12,484 bases of DNA, from assembly GCA_900088475.1 (NCBI GenBank), contig FLMG01003358.1, forward strand, positions 1 to 12,484, in the 5' to 3' direction. Shown one piece after another: positions 1-7,356 of the stretch (position 1 is the first letter of the stretch; each line of letters opens with the position of its first letter). Source of the DNA: Hyphochytrium catenoides (lineage: Eukaryota > Sar > Hyphochytriomycetes > Hyphochytriales > Hyphochytriaceae). A program made the position numbers and the translations under genes. A model generated the notes under the pieces. It was not told the DNA's origin, did not search any database, and saw only the letters and a program-made list of their open reading frames with translations.

Positions 1-260
1 TAGAGAAAGAGCTACTTCAAAAGAAGTTCGACAATAAAGTCGTGACAGAAGAGCTCTTTCAAGAGCTATCAGAAGAGCTAGTTGTATCAAGGAGGGCTAT
101 TGCTGAAGGGAAGAGCTCTTTTAAGGGCCATTTGCAGTGCTTTGGCAAAGAGAGCTATCTGGAGAGCTAACTCAAAGAGCTATATGAAGCCTAAATCAAG
201 GACTATCTGAAGGTTAAATCAAGGGCTTTCAGATGAGATATCAGAAGAGCTATTTCACGC
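1..260. repeat. degenerate AGAGCTA short tandem repeat region
   Basis: The heptamer AGAGCTA occurs exactly at 8, 62, 74, 151, 163, 176 and 246, with variants such as AGAGCTC and AGGGCTA between them. Several neighbouring copies are 12-13 bases apart, with TATC and GAAG as recurring spacer bases, so the stretch looks like a decayed minisatellite with a unit of about 12-15 bases. One frame (3-170, plus) stays open from the left edge to a TAA at 168, giving a charged, Glu/Leu-rich peptide. That could be the end of an exon from outside the window, but the repeat itself explains its composition. No known element was recognised. Confidence 0.6.
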
Positions 261-779
261 AGACAAAAGCAGTGTTTTTGCACGTAGACAAAAGCGCACA
301 CTTGTGCCTTCAGCGCTGTGCTTGTCAAACATCCGTGGCGCCTCCCATTTCCCTGCTAACCTTTGAATCAGCAAACAAACCAATGCAAACAACATTGCCA
401 ACATGGAAAAATGTGCGCTCCCAAATGCGTGCATTGCATATGATGAGCTACCTATTTGCTACTGAATAGCTATTATAGATGAAGCATGAAGAAGACAGCG
501 GCGCTATCCAGAAAGATCGCGGAAAGAGAAAGGGAAGATTGAGACGACTTACGGAAGGACAGTGCCATGAGGAAGAAGAGAGAAGAAAAGGAGAGATGAA
601 GAGTGAAGAATCAGAAGTAAGAGTAAGGAGGAGAGAGATGAGAAGAGACGGCGCAAGCCTCTAAGCGCGCCCTCGTAGAATGAGGACGCTGCTGATAGAA
701 GAGGAAGAAGCTCTGTTCGTGCAATATGCCGCCGCCGCTCGCGACGGTGGTTGTACGGTGGTAGGACCAGACTGAGGAG
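261..779. other. unassigned spacer, purine-rich in its second half
   Basis: Two near-identical stretches reading CACG-AGACAAAAGC lie around 257-271 and 285-299, an imperfect short direct repeat. From about 480 to 660 the plus strand becomes strongly purine-rich (GAAGAAGAG-type sequence) and its open frames encode only Lys/Arg/Glu-rich low-complexity peptide. I see no convincing gene, splice structure or RNA here. Confidence 0.4.
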
Positions 780-1016
780 CTACTGGTGCAGAGAACAGCT
801 AAAGGAGAAAGCTCTGAAGCAGAAAAGATGATGAGGTTCCCAGTGGACTGTTGGCGTTGGCAGGGCGGCGGCGGAGAGTGTTGAGGGAGAGAGTGAGGGC
901 CAGGTTTCTTCTTTCCTCTTGTTGTTCGTCTTCTGCTGCCTTTCTTCTCTATCGATCTCAAGAGCTGCTGCAGCTGCTGCTGAGGAAGAGGAAGAAGACT
1001 GACTATTTGCTGTCAT
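780..1016 (-). CDS. possible small protein with Ser and Ala runs
   Basis: A minus-strand frame from an ATG at 1016 to TAG at 780 would encode 78 residues. It starts with a run of six Ser followed by six Ala, then a charged segment (LEIDREERQQKTNNKRKEE) and a hydrophobic, aromatic tail. The frame continues open upstream of the ATG to a TAA just before about 1085, so this could also be an exon rather than a complete gene. The Ser/Ala run comes from CTT/CTG trinucleotide repeats on the plus strand, which weakens the case, and overlapping frames on both strands are also open. I do not recognise a family. Treat as tentative. Confidence 0.2.
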   Translation of the reverse strand: MTANSQSSSSSSAAAAAALEIDREERQQKTNNKRKEETWPSLSPSTLSAAALPTPTVHWEPHHLFCFRAFSFSCSLHQ

Positions 1017-1119
1017 TAGCGGCGCCTTCTGGTCCTCCTCCACCCGAGGAAGGGTTGACGTTGTTTGAGTAGCAGGAGGAGAGAAGAGAGAGGACGTTTA
1101 CCTATTCAGATAGCAGTCT

Positions 1120-1378
1120 GCTAGTGCGACTCTCCGCTTCTCTCTTCCCCATCATCCACCGCCTATTCTCGGTCGTCGCCCGGGCGATGTACGCCTCCCT
1201 CTTCTTCTTCTGTTGCTTCCCTTTCTTTTCTTCTCTTCCCCTTTCTTCTTCTCACTTTTCTAACCTTTCGTCTCTTCTTTCTTTATCATCTTCTTCCTTT
1301 CTTTCCTTTCCTTCTTCTTTTGCTCTTCTCTTTCTTCTTCACTTCGTTATCATCTTTTTTCTCTCTCTCTCCGGTCCT
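1120..1378. repeat. TC-rich polypyrimidine tract (plus strand)
   Basis: Almost unbroken T and C on the plus strand, made of TTC, TTTC and TCTC blocks, densest from about 1195 to 1375. Open frames across it give Ser/Phe/Leu-only peptides and are artefacts of composition. Confidence 0.75.
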
Positions 1379-2249
1379 TTGGGTGGAGGACAGTGCTCTG
1401 CTCTCTGTCTGTCGAGGAGCAACGAGATGAGGCCACATATGTAGGAGATAAGTACAAAGAAAAAAGAGAATGGCAGCAACAGAGGAGACCGATCGAGGAG
1501 CAGACATAAGGAAGCCTTTGGCTCCCCTTGACAGCTGAACATCCATCTCTCTCTGTGCCCAACCCATCGCATTGTCAGCGATGAAGTGGTTCACATTGAC
1601 AGCGATGATCTGGCTCGCTCTGTAGAGGAGAGAAAATAAGGAGAAAGCTCAGCCGCATTTGTCATTCAGAGAGAGAGCGCCGTCGGCCATTGCAAAGGGA
1701 TAATAGGTTTGCTATGTCTCTTCTCTCCGGTCTTAGCAAGCCATCAATAGGTCCAAGCAGTGAGAAGAGTGGCTACATATCCCCCATGAGAGGAAAAGGA
1801 AAGAGAGGCAGAGCGTGAGAGAGATAGCGAGGAGAGAAAGGTGGAGAAAGAGTTCTTTCTGAGCACGCTAAAGCAGAAAAGAAGGAGAGAGATTAACGGA
1901 GGCAAAAGGAGGAAAGACAGAGTGACAGAAAAGTGAGACAGATTGCGTTTATTAGGTGTGAGAGAGATAAAGTAGAGAGGCCAGGCTACGGGCCCAGCGC
2001 ATAACCTTTGCGCTCGTGGGCAAGAAAGCAAACAGATAGAGCAGCCCGAAGCTCTAAGGAAAACTAAGGACTTCCTGTCTGTGTAGATCCAGAGGCCGCC
2101 ACCACCAGCATCTCAAGTTCCAGAGGCAGCAGCAGCAGAGAAGGAGACGCGTAGCTTCCGCCTTCTTCTTCTCCTCTCGAGGAAAATAAATAGCTTTCCT
2201 ATAGTCCTACATAGAGGCGGCAGTGTCTGCTGTTAACAGGCCGTGCTCT
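1379..2249. other. low-complexity spacer with purine-rich tract
   Basis: From about 1440 the plus strand turns purine-rich and stays so to about 2000, with many GAGAGA blocks (densest at 1621-1680 and 1790-1990). From about 2090 there are short CCA and CAG runs, then a CTT run near 2160-2178. A plus-strand AATAAA is at 2185-2190 and a minus-strand AATAAA (plus TTTATT) is near 1948; either could be a polyadenylation signal but neither is supported by position alone. Open frames on either strand are compositional. Confidence 0.45.
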
Positions 2250-2366
2250 TCATTTGTCTTCCACCTTCTCAGTGAGCTTATCCGCATTGTCTCCTGCCCT
2301 CACCAGAGTGTCAATGGCTTTCTTCGTGAGAATCTTCCCCTTCAAAGTCCATTGATAAGCAGGAGA
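2250..2366 (-). CDS. candidate terminal exon, charged helical peptide
   Basis: This minus-strand frame is open from a TAA at 2367 to a TGA at 2250 and has no ATG, giving 38 residues that look coding: rich in Lys, Asp, Glu, Ala and Leu, and ending LVRAGDNADKLTEKVEDK. A CTAAT branch-like motif followed by an AG about 30 bases later (exon then starting with GGG AAG ATT) sits at its upstream end, which fits a 3' splice site. It begins about 120 bases past the stop of the 669-residue gene on the same strand, so it may be the last exon of an unseen spliced gene or an alternative 3' exon. I recognise no family. Confidence 0.25.
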   Translation of the reverse strand, partial: SPAYQWTLKGKILTKKAIDTLVRAGDNADKLTEKVEDK

Positions 2367-2488
2367 TTAGGTGACCAACAAGGGAAATCGTCTGGATGGC
2401 CATTTAGAGTCCTTCCCTCTCTTTCTCCTGGTCTCCTGATGGCGCCAAGGCCTTCTGTCCTCGCTAGGGACAGAGAAAACGTCAATAG

Positions 2489-4498
2489 CTAGGAGGTCAG
2501 GGAGCTCACGAATTTCTGATAGACAGAGGGAGAAGCTTGCTTGGCCAGCCAGTGCAGCAAGGGCCAATCCTTGCTACTCTTTGCCAGTTTCAGCATGTGC
2601 ACTGTCACCTCAAGGACTTTATTGCTGAGAAGGAAAGCCAAGACGTCCAGCCTCCCGGTCGGGATCAAATGAGACACCAACGCCTTCGCGCAGCTGATGT
2701 CATAGCCGTGCTCAGAGAGCAGCTCCACAGTGAGCAGCCTTCCTTTCTCGACTGCCCGTAGTACAACGCCTTTCTTCCAAGCGTCATCATCGCGTCTTGA
2801 TTTTTTAGGAATGCCACCACTAGCGCCATCTCTAGGACCACCGCTTTCCTTTGAAGCTATCGAGGAGGAGGAAGATCCTTTTCTCTCTTCGTTGTCAATA
2901 AGCTTCTGTAGGTACCGCAAGGTATCGATCGGCGTATTTCCCATGACTGCGCGGGCCAGTGCCGCCTTCGCGTCCATCATAGACGCCACGTTCACTTTCC
3001 ATAGTTCTTCCACCAAACGGAGCAGCACCTCGTTATGTGGCAGGCTTGCAATCCATATTATGTCTTCCTTGGACGGGTTGGCCGGCTGGAAGAGCTGCGG
3101 GCGGACTTGATGCACCCAACGCAGAAAAGAGATATCCTGCTCCGAAGTAAACCTGTCTAACAGATCATCTCCATCGACTGCAGGGAAGAACTCCTCATCA
3201 CTCATCAGGTTAAGGCTATGGAGCCATTGGAGAAGGCTTGTGTCTTTCTCCTCAAAAGCTGTGTGGACTAGGAAGCTGTTTGCCCAAACCGACGTATGCT
3301 GAGGATATCGCTGGTGTGCCGACTGGAGGAATGATAATGTCTCCTCCATCAAGCCACCCGATAGATAGCCATCAATACATCGTAAGGCATCTAAGTGCAG
3401 ATCTTCCAGAGTCTGCCCTGTGACCGTCTCCGCCCATGTCACGATCCTGGGATCTCCTCCGGCTAGTCCCGCCTGCACAATCCATTTGACTTTCCCTCTT
3501 ATGACCGCAGAGTATCGGCCGTGCTCGTACAGCCAGGTAAGAACCTCAAATTGCCCCTGCTGGGTTGCTTCTTGCAGCGCGTCATCGAGCTCTGACTCCT
3601 CAAGACTGTCAGAGAACAGCTGCCGCGGGCCATACCTTTCAGTGACCCATCTCACGATCTTCAACGATGATCCCTCGTTCAGGGCCCGTATTAGGGGCCA
3701 GCGAGCCTCACCGTCGGGATAAGGCGTATAGGTCTCGTCCAGCCACCGCAGGGCCTCTACATTTTCCTTTACGATGGCTTCATGTAAGAGAGAATCCAAC
3801 TGTTCATTAGAGAAAGGCTCGGCACGCCGACACAGCCACCGCAGGACATCAGGGTTCGCCTTGCCCACGGCAAAGAGGAGTACCGCGTTGGAAGGCTTGA
3901 CAGACGGATACTCTGTCTCTAACCAGAGAATAAGATCCAGATGCCCCTCTGATGTCGCCAGCTCAAAGAGTCTGAGCGTAGCTTCTTGCAGATCCTGTCG
4001 GTAGACATTCACTGTTTGGGCTAGCTGAAGGACTTTCCCTGAGTCCTTGAAAAGAGCGGCGAAGAAAGCCTTCTCTTCAGCCAAGGGATGGCGATGGACC
4101 CACTGCAGGAGCTTCAGATTGCCTTTCGAGGCAGCTGCGCTCAGCGCACTGCGAGTGAAATAGAGCGGAACGGATCGCTTCAAAGAAGAATCTGGACGCT
4201 GGCTGCGCGCAGCTTTCTCTTCTCGTCTCTTGAGCTTCAGGAGAGACTCATGACCGCAAGCCACAGCCTTGTTTCCCGAGTACCATTGTACATATCTCCG
4301 GCCAGGCTGGAAAGTGCTGATGTGAGAGAAGAGATCAGGGCAGGAGATAACTTCAAAGATTATTGAACGCTGCTTGCAGACGCCACGGACCCGGCCATCA
4401 GTCCCTGACTCACAGTGCTCAGCGGAAGATCGTAGCTTTTTCATCTTTTGGAAAGGCTCTGACGGTCCGTCGTCTTCTTTCCTCTGCCGCTGCTTCAT
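2489..4498 (-). CDS. F-box-like / ankyrin-like repeat protein, intact paralogue
   Basis: A single uninterrupted frame of 669 residues. The ATG at 4498 has an in-frame TGA three codons upstream and the stop is TAG at 2489. Residues 1-48 are basic and low-complexity. About 49-66 (ISCPDLFSHISTFQPG) resembles the start of an F-box helix, followed by a conserved CGH--LLKLK block to residue 90. From 117 to the end there are roughly a dozen degenerate 30-40-residue helical repeats of ankyrin type, each marked by L-WL or L-WV (e.g. LLQWVHRHP at 130, VLRWLCRR at 218, LLQWLHSL at 422). Residues 541-572 are a Ser-rich then basic insert. HGYDISC is at 597-603. Such repeats bind proteins, and an N-terminal F-box would suggest a ubiquitin-ligase adaptor, but that is inference. 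A divergent copy lies upstream on the same strand (6349-8485); in residues 54-90 the two share 22 of 37 positions. Confidence 0.85.
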   Translation of the reverse strand: MKQRQRKEDDGPSEPFQKMKKLRSSAEHCESGTDGRVRGVCKQRSIIFEVISCPDLFSHISTFQPGRRYVQWYSGNKAVACGHESLLKLKRREEKAARSQRPDSSLKRSVPLYFTRSALSAAASKGNLKLLQWVHRHPLAEEKAFFAALFKDSGKVLQLAQTVNVYRQDLQEATLRLFELATSEGHLDLILWLETEYPSVKPSNAVLLFAVGKANPDVLRWLCRRAEPFSNEQLDSLLHEAIVKENVEALRWLDETYTPYPDGEARWPLIRALNEGSSLKIVRWVTERYGPRQLFSDSLEESELDDALQEATQQGQFEVLTWLYEHGRYSAVIRGKVKWIVQAGLAGGDPRIVTWAETVTGQTLEDLHLDALRCIDGYLSGGLMEETLSFLQSAHQRYPQHTSVWANSFLVHTAFEEKDTSLLQWLHSLNLMSDEEFFPAVDGDDLLDRFTSEQDISFLRWVHQVRPQLFQPANPSKEDIIWIASLPHNEVLLRLVEELWKVNVASMMDAKAALARAVMGNTPIDTLRYLQKLIDNEERKGSSSSSIASKESGGPRDGASGGIPKKSRRDDDAWKKGVVLRAVEKGRLLTVELLSEHGYDISCAKALVSHLIPTGRLDVLAFLLSNKVLEVTVHMLKLAKSSKDWPLLHWLAKQASPSVYQKFVSSLTS

Positions 4499-4970
4499 GG
4501 TCCGTCAAGGGCAGCTCTGAGAGAGAACGAGAGACGTGAAATGACTGCGAATGGTAGGCTCTAGTGGGTCCTGGATGGAGAGGAGAGAATGGGAGAGGAA
4601 GATAAGTGAAGAGGAGACTCTCAGTGGCTGGACGTCGCCTTCATTTGGACTTCTGAGAAGGGAGGCGGGGCTGTACGGGAAGAGAGGAGAGAGAGAGAGA
4701 GAGGGGGTGGAGAGAGAGGGAGAGAGTGGGAAGGAATGGGCGGAGAGAGAGGGGTTGCGGGACAAAATAGAGTACTCAAGAGAGAAAGGCGAAAAGAGAG
4801 AGAAAGAGCCGAAAGACGGAGAGAGAGAGACACACAGAGAGAGAGAGAGAGAAAGAGAAAGAGAGAACGTGAGGGAGAATGAATGAGACAGAGAGCGTTG
4901 GGAAGGGAGGAGATAGAGCAAAGAGAGGAGAGGGAAGGGAGAGGGATCAAGAGAGAATGTCGAGTCTCGT
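4499..4970. repeat. GA-rich purine tract upstream of the 669-residue gene
   Basis: The plus strand is almost pure purine from about 4670 to 4960, mostly GAGAGA with GGGA interruptions and a CACACA break near 4830. Seen from the minus-strand gene that starts at 4498, it is a TC-rich tract in the 5' flank. In many eukaryotes such tracts sit in promoters and exclude nucleosomes or bind GAGA-type factors; here only the position supports this. Open frames across it on both strands give Arg/Glu or Ser/Leu low-complexity peptides and are rejected. Confidence 0.7.
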
Positions 4971-5254
4971 ATTCCCGCCAATTTCAAAATTCAGTCAGAA
5001 ATTAGTGGTTTCGTTGCCTAAAACTGGCGTCCAGACGTCCAAAACGGGTACCATTGCCGTTTTTACTATTAGCGACGATAAAGCATGCCCAAACCTAAGT
5101 AAGTTCCCTCCGAACTTACATCTGGAAGTCGGTCCCAAAAAAGTGTCTTTACTGGCTCCATCGAAACCGTGTCTTTTGAGGAAGCCACCCCCCATTCTTA
5201 CGATTTCGGTAGCATTACGCCATAGTAGTATATAGCCAGCACAAAACTGACAGT
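4971..5254. other. AT-richer unassigned patch with a hairpin
   Basis: The composition changes abruptly from the GA tract to a mixed, AT-richer sequence. A perfect inverted repeat, GTAAGTTC at 5099-5106 and GAACTTAC at 5112-5119 with a 5-base loop, lies in its middle. The string TTCTTACGATT occurs near 5197 and again near 5275, followed each time by TCG or CCG. A decayed transposon or a noncoding RNA would both fit. Open frames exist on both strands without a clear start. Confidence 0.35.
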
Positions 5255-5494
5255 TTGAGTTCGTCTTTTGAACAGTTCTTACGATTCCGCTTGCCAGCAC
5301 TAAACATTAGACGGATCTTCCTCCTCAGCAGGTTGACAGAGCGCCCATCGTCGGCTTCGCGATCGTCTGACCAGAGCCGCAGCCGCAGCCGCAGCCGCAG
5401 CCGCGCCAAGAGGAAGAAGAAAGCGAGCCGCTCGAGACGTAGCAACTACGGCGCACTAGCAGCTGGACTGATGATCAGGAAGCTCTTACCTTAG
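5255..5494 (+). CDS. candidate exon encoding an RS-rich segment
   Basis: A plus-strand frame, open to a TAG at 5492 and lacking any ATG before the RS region, encodes alternating Arg-Ser dipeptides (from AGCCGC repeats at 5375-5404) followed by a basic stretch, RAKRKKKASRSRR. This is the composition of an RS domain as in splicing factors. A good 3' splice site, TTCCTCCTCAG ending at 5328, would place an exon at about 5329-5494. Against it, the RS run is a simple hexanucleotide repeat, the tail runs into the downstream tandem repeat, and no RNA-recognition motif exon was found nearby. The minus strand is also open here (5215-5445) as a Leu-Arg repeat. Confidence 0.22.
   Translation: MSSSFEQFLRFRLPALNIRRIFLLSRLTERPSSASRSSDQSRSRSRSRSRAKRKKKASRSRRSNYGALAAGLMIRKLLP
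5375..5404. repeat. five perfect copies of the hexamer AGCCGC
   Basis: Five uninterrupted AGCCGC units. In the plus frame described for this region they read Ser-Arg. Confidence 0.9.
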
Positions 5495-5693
5495 AGAGAC
5501 CATAGTAGAGAGAGAAGAAAGCGAGACGTAGTAGCAACTACGCGCACTAGCAGCTGGACTGATGATCAGGAAGCTCTTCCATTAGAGAGAAGACCATAGT
5601 AGAGAGAGAAGAAAGCGAGACGTAGTAGCAACTACGCGCACTAGCAGTTGGTGGACTGATGATCAGGAAGCTCTTACCTTAGAGAAAGAGTGC
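5423..5693. repeat. three tandem copies of a 94-98 bp unit
   Basis: Units begin at 5423, 5521 and 5615 with GCGAG and share AACTACG-CGCACTAGCAG, TGGACTGATGATCAGGAAGCTCTT, and (in units 1 and 2) GACCATAGTAGAGAGAGAAGAAA. The second unit is 94 bases; the first has 98, including a four-base CCGCTC-type difference at its start; the third has a small GTTG insertion and diverges after about 5693. Units 2 and 3 contain a 6-bp hairpin, CGTAGT-AGCA-ACTACG. Units 1 and 3 carry AGCTCTTACCTTAG, which on the minus strand reads as a strong 5' splice donor (AAG|GTAAGA); unit 2 has lost it. Confidence 0.85.
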
Positions 5694-6348
5694 CAAGAGT
5701 TTGCAGATGGGAACGCTTCGCTGGGCCTCCTGCATTATAGATGAAGGGGAATGGGAGCAGGCCGCCAGTGTCAGGAGGCGTCTGACCAGGAGCAGCGTGA
5801 ACAAGTTATTAAGGCGATGACCTCTTATCTCTGCAAATAGTATGGTAGCGGCACATCGTAATGAAATGATCATAGGCAATGGGGATGGCGAGGAGGAGGA
5901 TTGATTCTTTCGCTTGCTCTATTTATGATCTATTACCTTGCTAGGCTAACAACGTCACCGCTTAACAAAAGAAAGATTCCGAACGTACTTAGCTTACAAA
6001 GGAACGGGGCGGTCGCGAGAGTGTAAGCAGATAACCAGAGTGAACCAGGGACCGCCTGGTTCACAGAGACAAAAAAGGATCCTTGCCCAGAATGGCTGCG
6101 CGAAGCAGATGCACAAACAGCAGCGCATTCTGCACGTTAGCCCAGAGTGGATGAAGCTCGTTTTATCATTCTTGACACTCCGTCTGTCCACACTCCGTCT
6201 GTCCATGGAGCCCGCGCTTTCGAAGGCCCTCACACTTAAACCAGGAAATCTTCGGCATCACGACTACCTCTGCTGGCGTTCTTCCACCTTCTCCGAAGAA
6301 CTATCCCAAGATCTCATCGAGGCAACGCCGTCGGGTCCAGTCTTCTTC
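5694..6348. other. unassigned spacer between the repeat and the second paralogue
   Basis: The open frames here are short and begin with non-ATG codons, and none resembles a known protein. A perfect 15-base tandem duplication lies at 6176-6205. This spacer is the 3' flank of the minus-strand gene that ends at 6349; no canonical AATAAA on the minus strand was seen close to that stop. Confidence 0.4.
6176..6205. repeat. perfect 15-bp tandem duplication
   Basis: CACTCCGTCTGTCCA occurs twice back to back (6176-6190 and 6191-6205) without mismatch, suggesting a recent slippage event. Confidence 0.9.
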
Positions 6349-7356
6349 TCACAGTAACAGTTGCCCAAGCTCACTAGGACGAGACAATTGCACGGTCCTC
6401 CTTGCAGAAAGGGAAGACAGCCATTCTTGTAACACCGCGCTGGACGCACTTCTTGCCAGCCAGTAGAAGACATGATGCGATCGATCGTTAATCCTTAAGC
6501 GTGCCGTATCAAGCATTGACTTGGTGACATAGATGGCCTTCTTAGAGCAGAGGAAAGCGATGACACTCAGTCGATCTCGTTTGGTGAGGTCACTGGTGAT
6601 ACTCTTCGTGCAGCTCAAGTCATAGCCGTGCTCGTAGAGAAACTCCAGGACGGCAAGATCTCCTTGTAGAGCGGCATTTCGTACGACCTTCTCCCGCCAA
6701 CAAGGAAGGCCTCTCCCATGACGGCTGTTCTCGATCTTGAAGGTTGATACCTGAACTGCTTTCTCATAGAGGCCCTGCAGGTACTTCAGGGAGTCTAAAC
6801 TGCCGTGCGTGCTCAGGGTTTCCAGTGCTTGGCCAAAGTCTATCATTGTGCACACCGCTTCTCCATAGATATCGACAAAGCATTCTAAGACTTCTCTGCA
6901 GTTTCTTAGCTCAGAAATCTCTTGAATATCCTCCTGTCTCGGGCTGTAGGCCTCTTGAAGCAGCTGAGGCCGGACCTTGTGCAGCCACTTCATCATAGCC
7001 ACTCCGAACGTATCTTCAAGCCGTGTGCCTCGTCCTATGTCCATGACTAGCTTAGGGATGTCTGCAAGAGAGAAGAAGTCTTCCTCTGGCATACAGCGGA
7101 GGCTGTGGAGCCACTGCAGGGCATCTAGATCTCTCTTCATATCCTCATTGAAAAGGTCCGACACCAGCGATTCAGTGAGCCAGTCAGATCTCCACTGCGG
7201 ATACTTCTCGTAGAGCCATCGCAAGCCCTCTGCGCCACACGATTGAGTCACTAGTAGATTCTCGACGGGGAAGACCATTCGCTTTACAATGTTGTCAAAG
7301 ACCTCTCTGTTGTTGATCAAACGCTCAGCCCACTCCATGACTTCAAAGCAGTCAGA
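6349..7356 (-). CDS. C-terminal half of the frameshifted ankyrin-like paralogue
   Basis: This minus-strand frame runs from the break at 7355-7374 to a TGA at 6349. Its first ATG is at 7338 (329 residues), but similarity to the intact paralogue begins before that ATG, so this is the second half of a longer protein and not a separate gene. From the ATG: LRWLYEKYP at 39-47, LQWLHSL at 74-80, VRPQL at 122-126, and HGYDLSC at 237-243 all align with the same motifs in the 669-residue protein (LQSAHQRYP, LLQWLHSL, VRPQL, HGYDISC). The Ser-rich and basic insert of that protein is replaced by a shorter linker at about 193-212. The C terminus extends about 17 residues beyond the common SSL end. Role: probable protein-binding repeat domain, inferred. 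Confidence 0.7.
   Translation of the reverse strand, partial: SDCFEVMEWAERLINNREVFDNIVKRMVFPVENLLVTQSCGAEGLRWLYEKYPQWRSDWLTESLVSDLFNEDMKRDLDALQWLHSLRCMPEEDFFSLADIPKLVMDIGRGTRLEDTFGVAMMKWLHKVRPQLLQEAYSPRQEDIQEISELRNCREVLECFVDIYGEAVCTMIDFGQALETLSTHGSLDSLKYLQGLYEKAVQVSTFKIENSRHGRGLPCWREKVVRNAALQGDLAVLEFLYEHGYDLSCTKSITSDLTKRDRLSVIAFLCSKKAIYVTKSMLDTARLRINDRSHHVFYWLARSASSAVLQEWLSSLSARRTVQLSRPSELGQLLL

Noticed and set aside
1124-1444. 106-codon plus frame of Ser, Phe and Leu that looks like membrane spans
   Set aside because: It is a translation of a polypyrimidine tract with no charged or loop segments in the tract itself.
2537-4366. Several plus-strand open frames of 60-126 codons across the 669-residue gene
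   Set aside because: They are antisense shadows of a long, motif-rich minus-strand gene and lack consistent composition or known motifs.
4505-4987. 160-codon minus frame rich in Ser, Leu and Pro, and 111-codon plus frame rich in Arg and Glu
   Set aside because: Both are direct readings of the GA/TC tract; composition alone explains them.
6040-6357. 105-codon plus frame beginning MNQGPP
   Set aside because: The first codon is GTG, not ATG, and the frame overlaps the end of the minus-strand paralogue.
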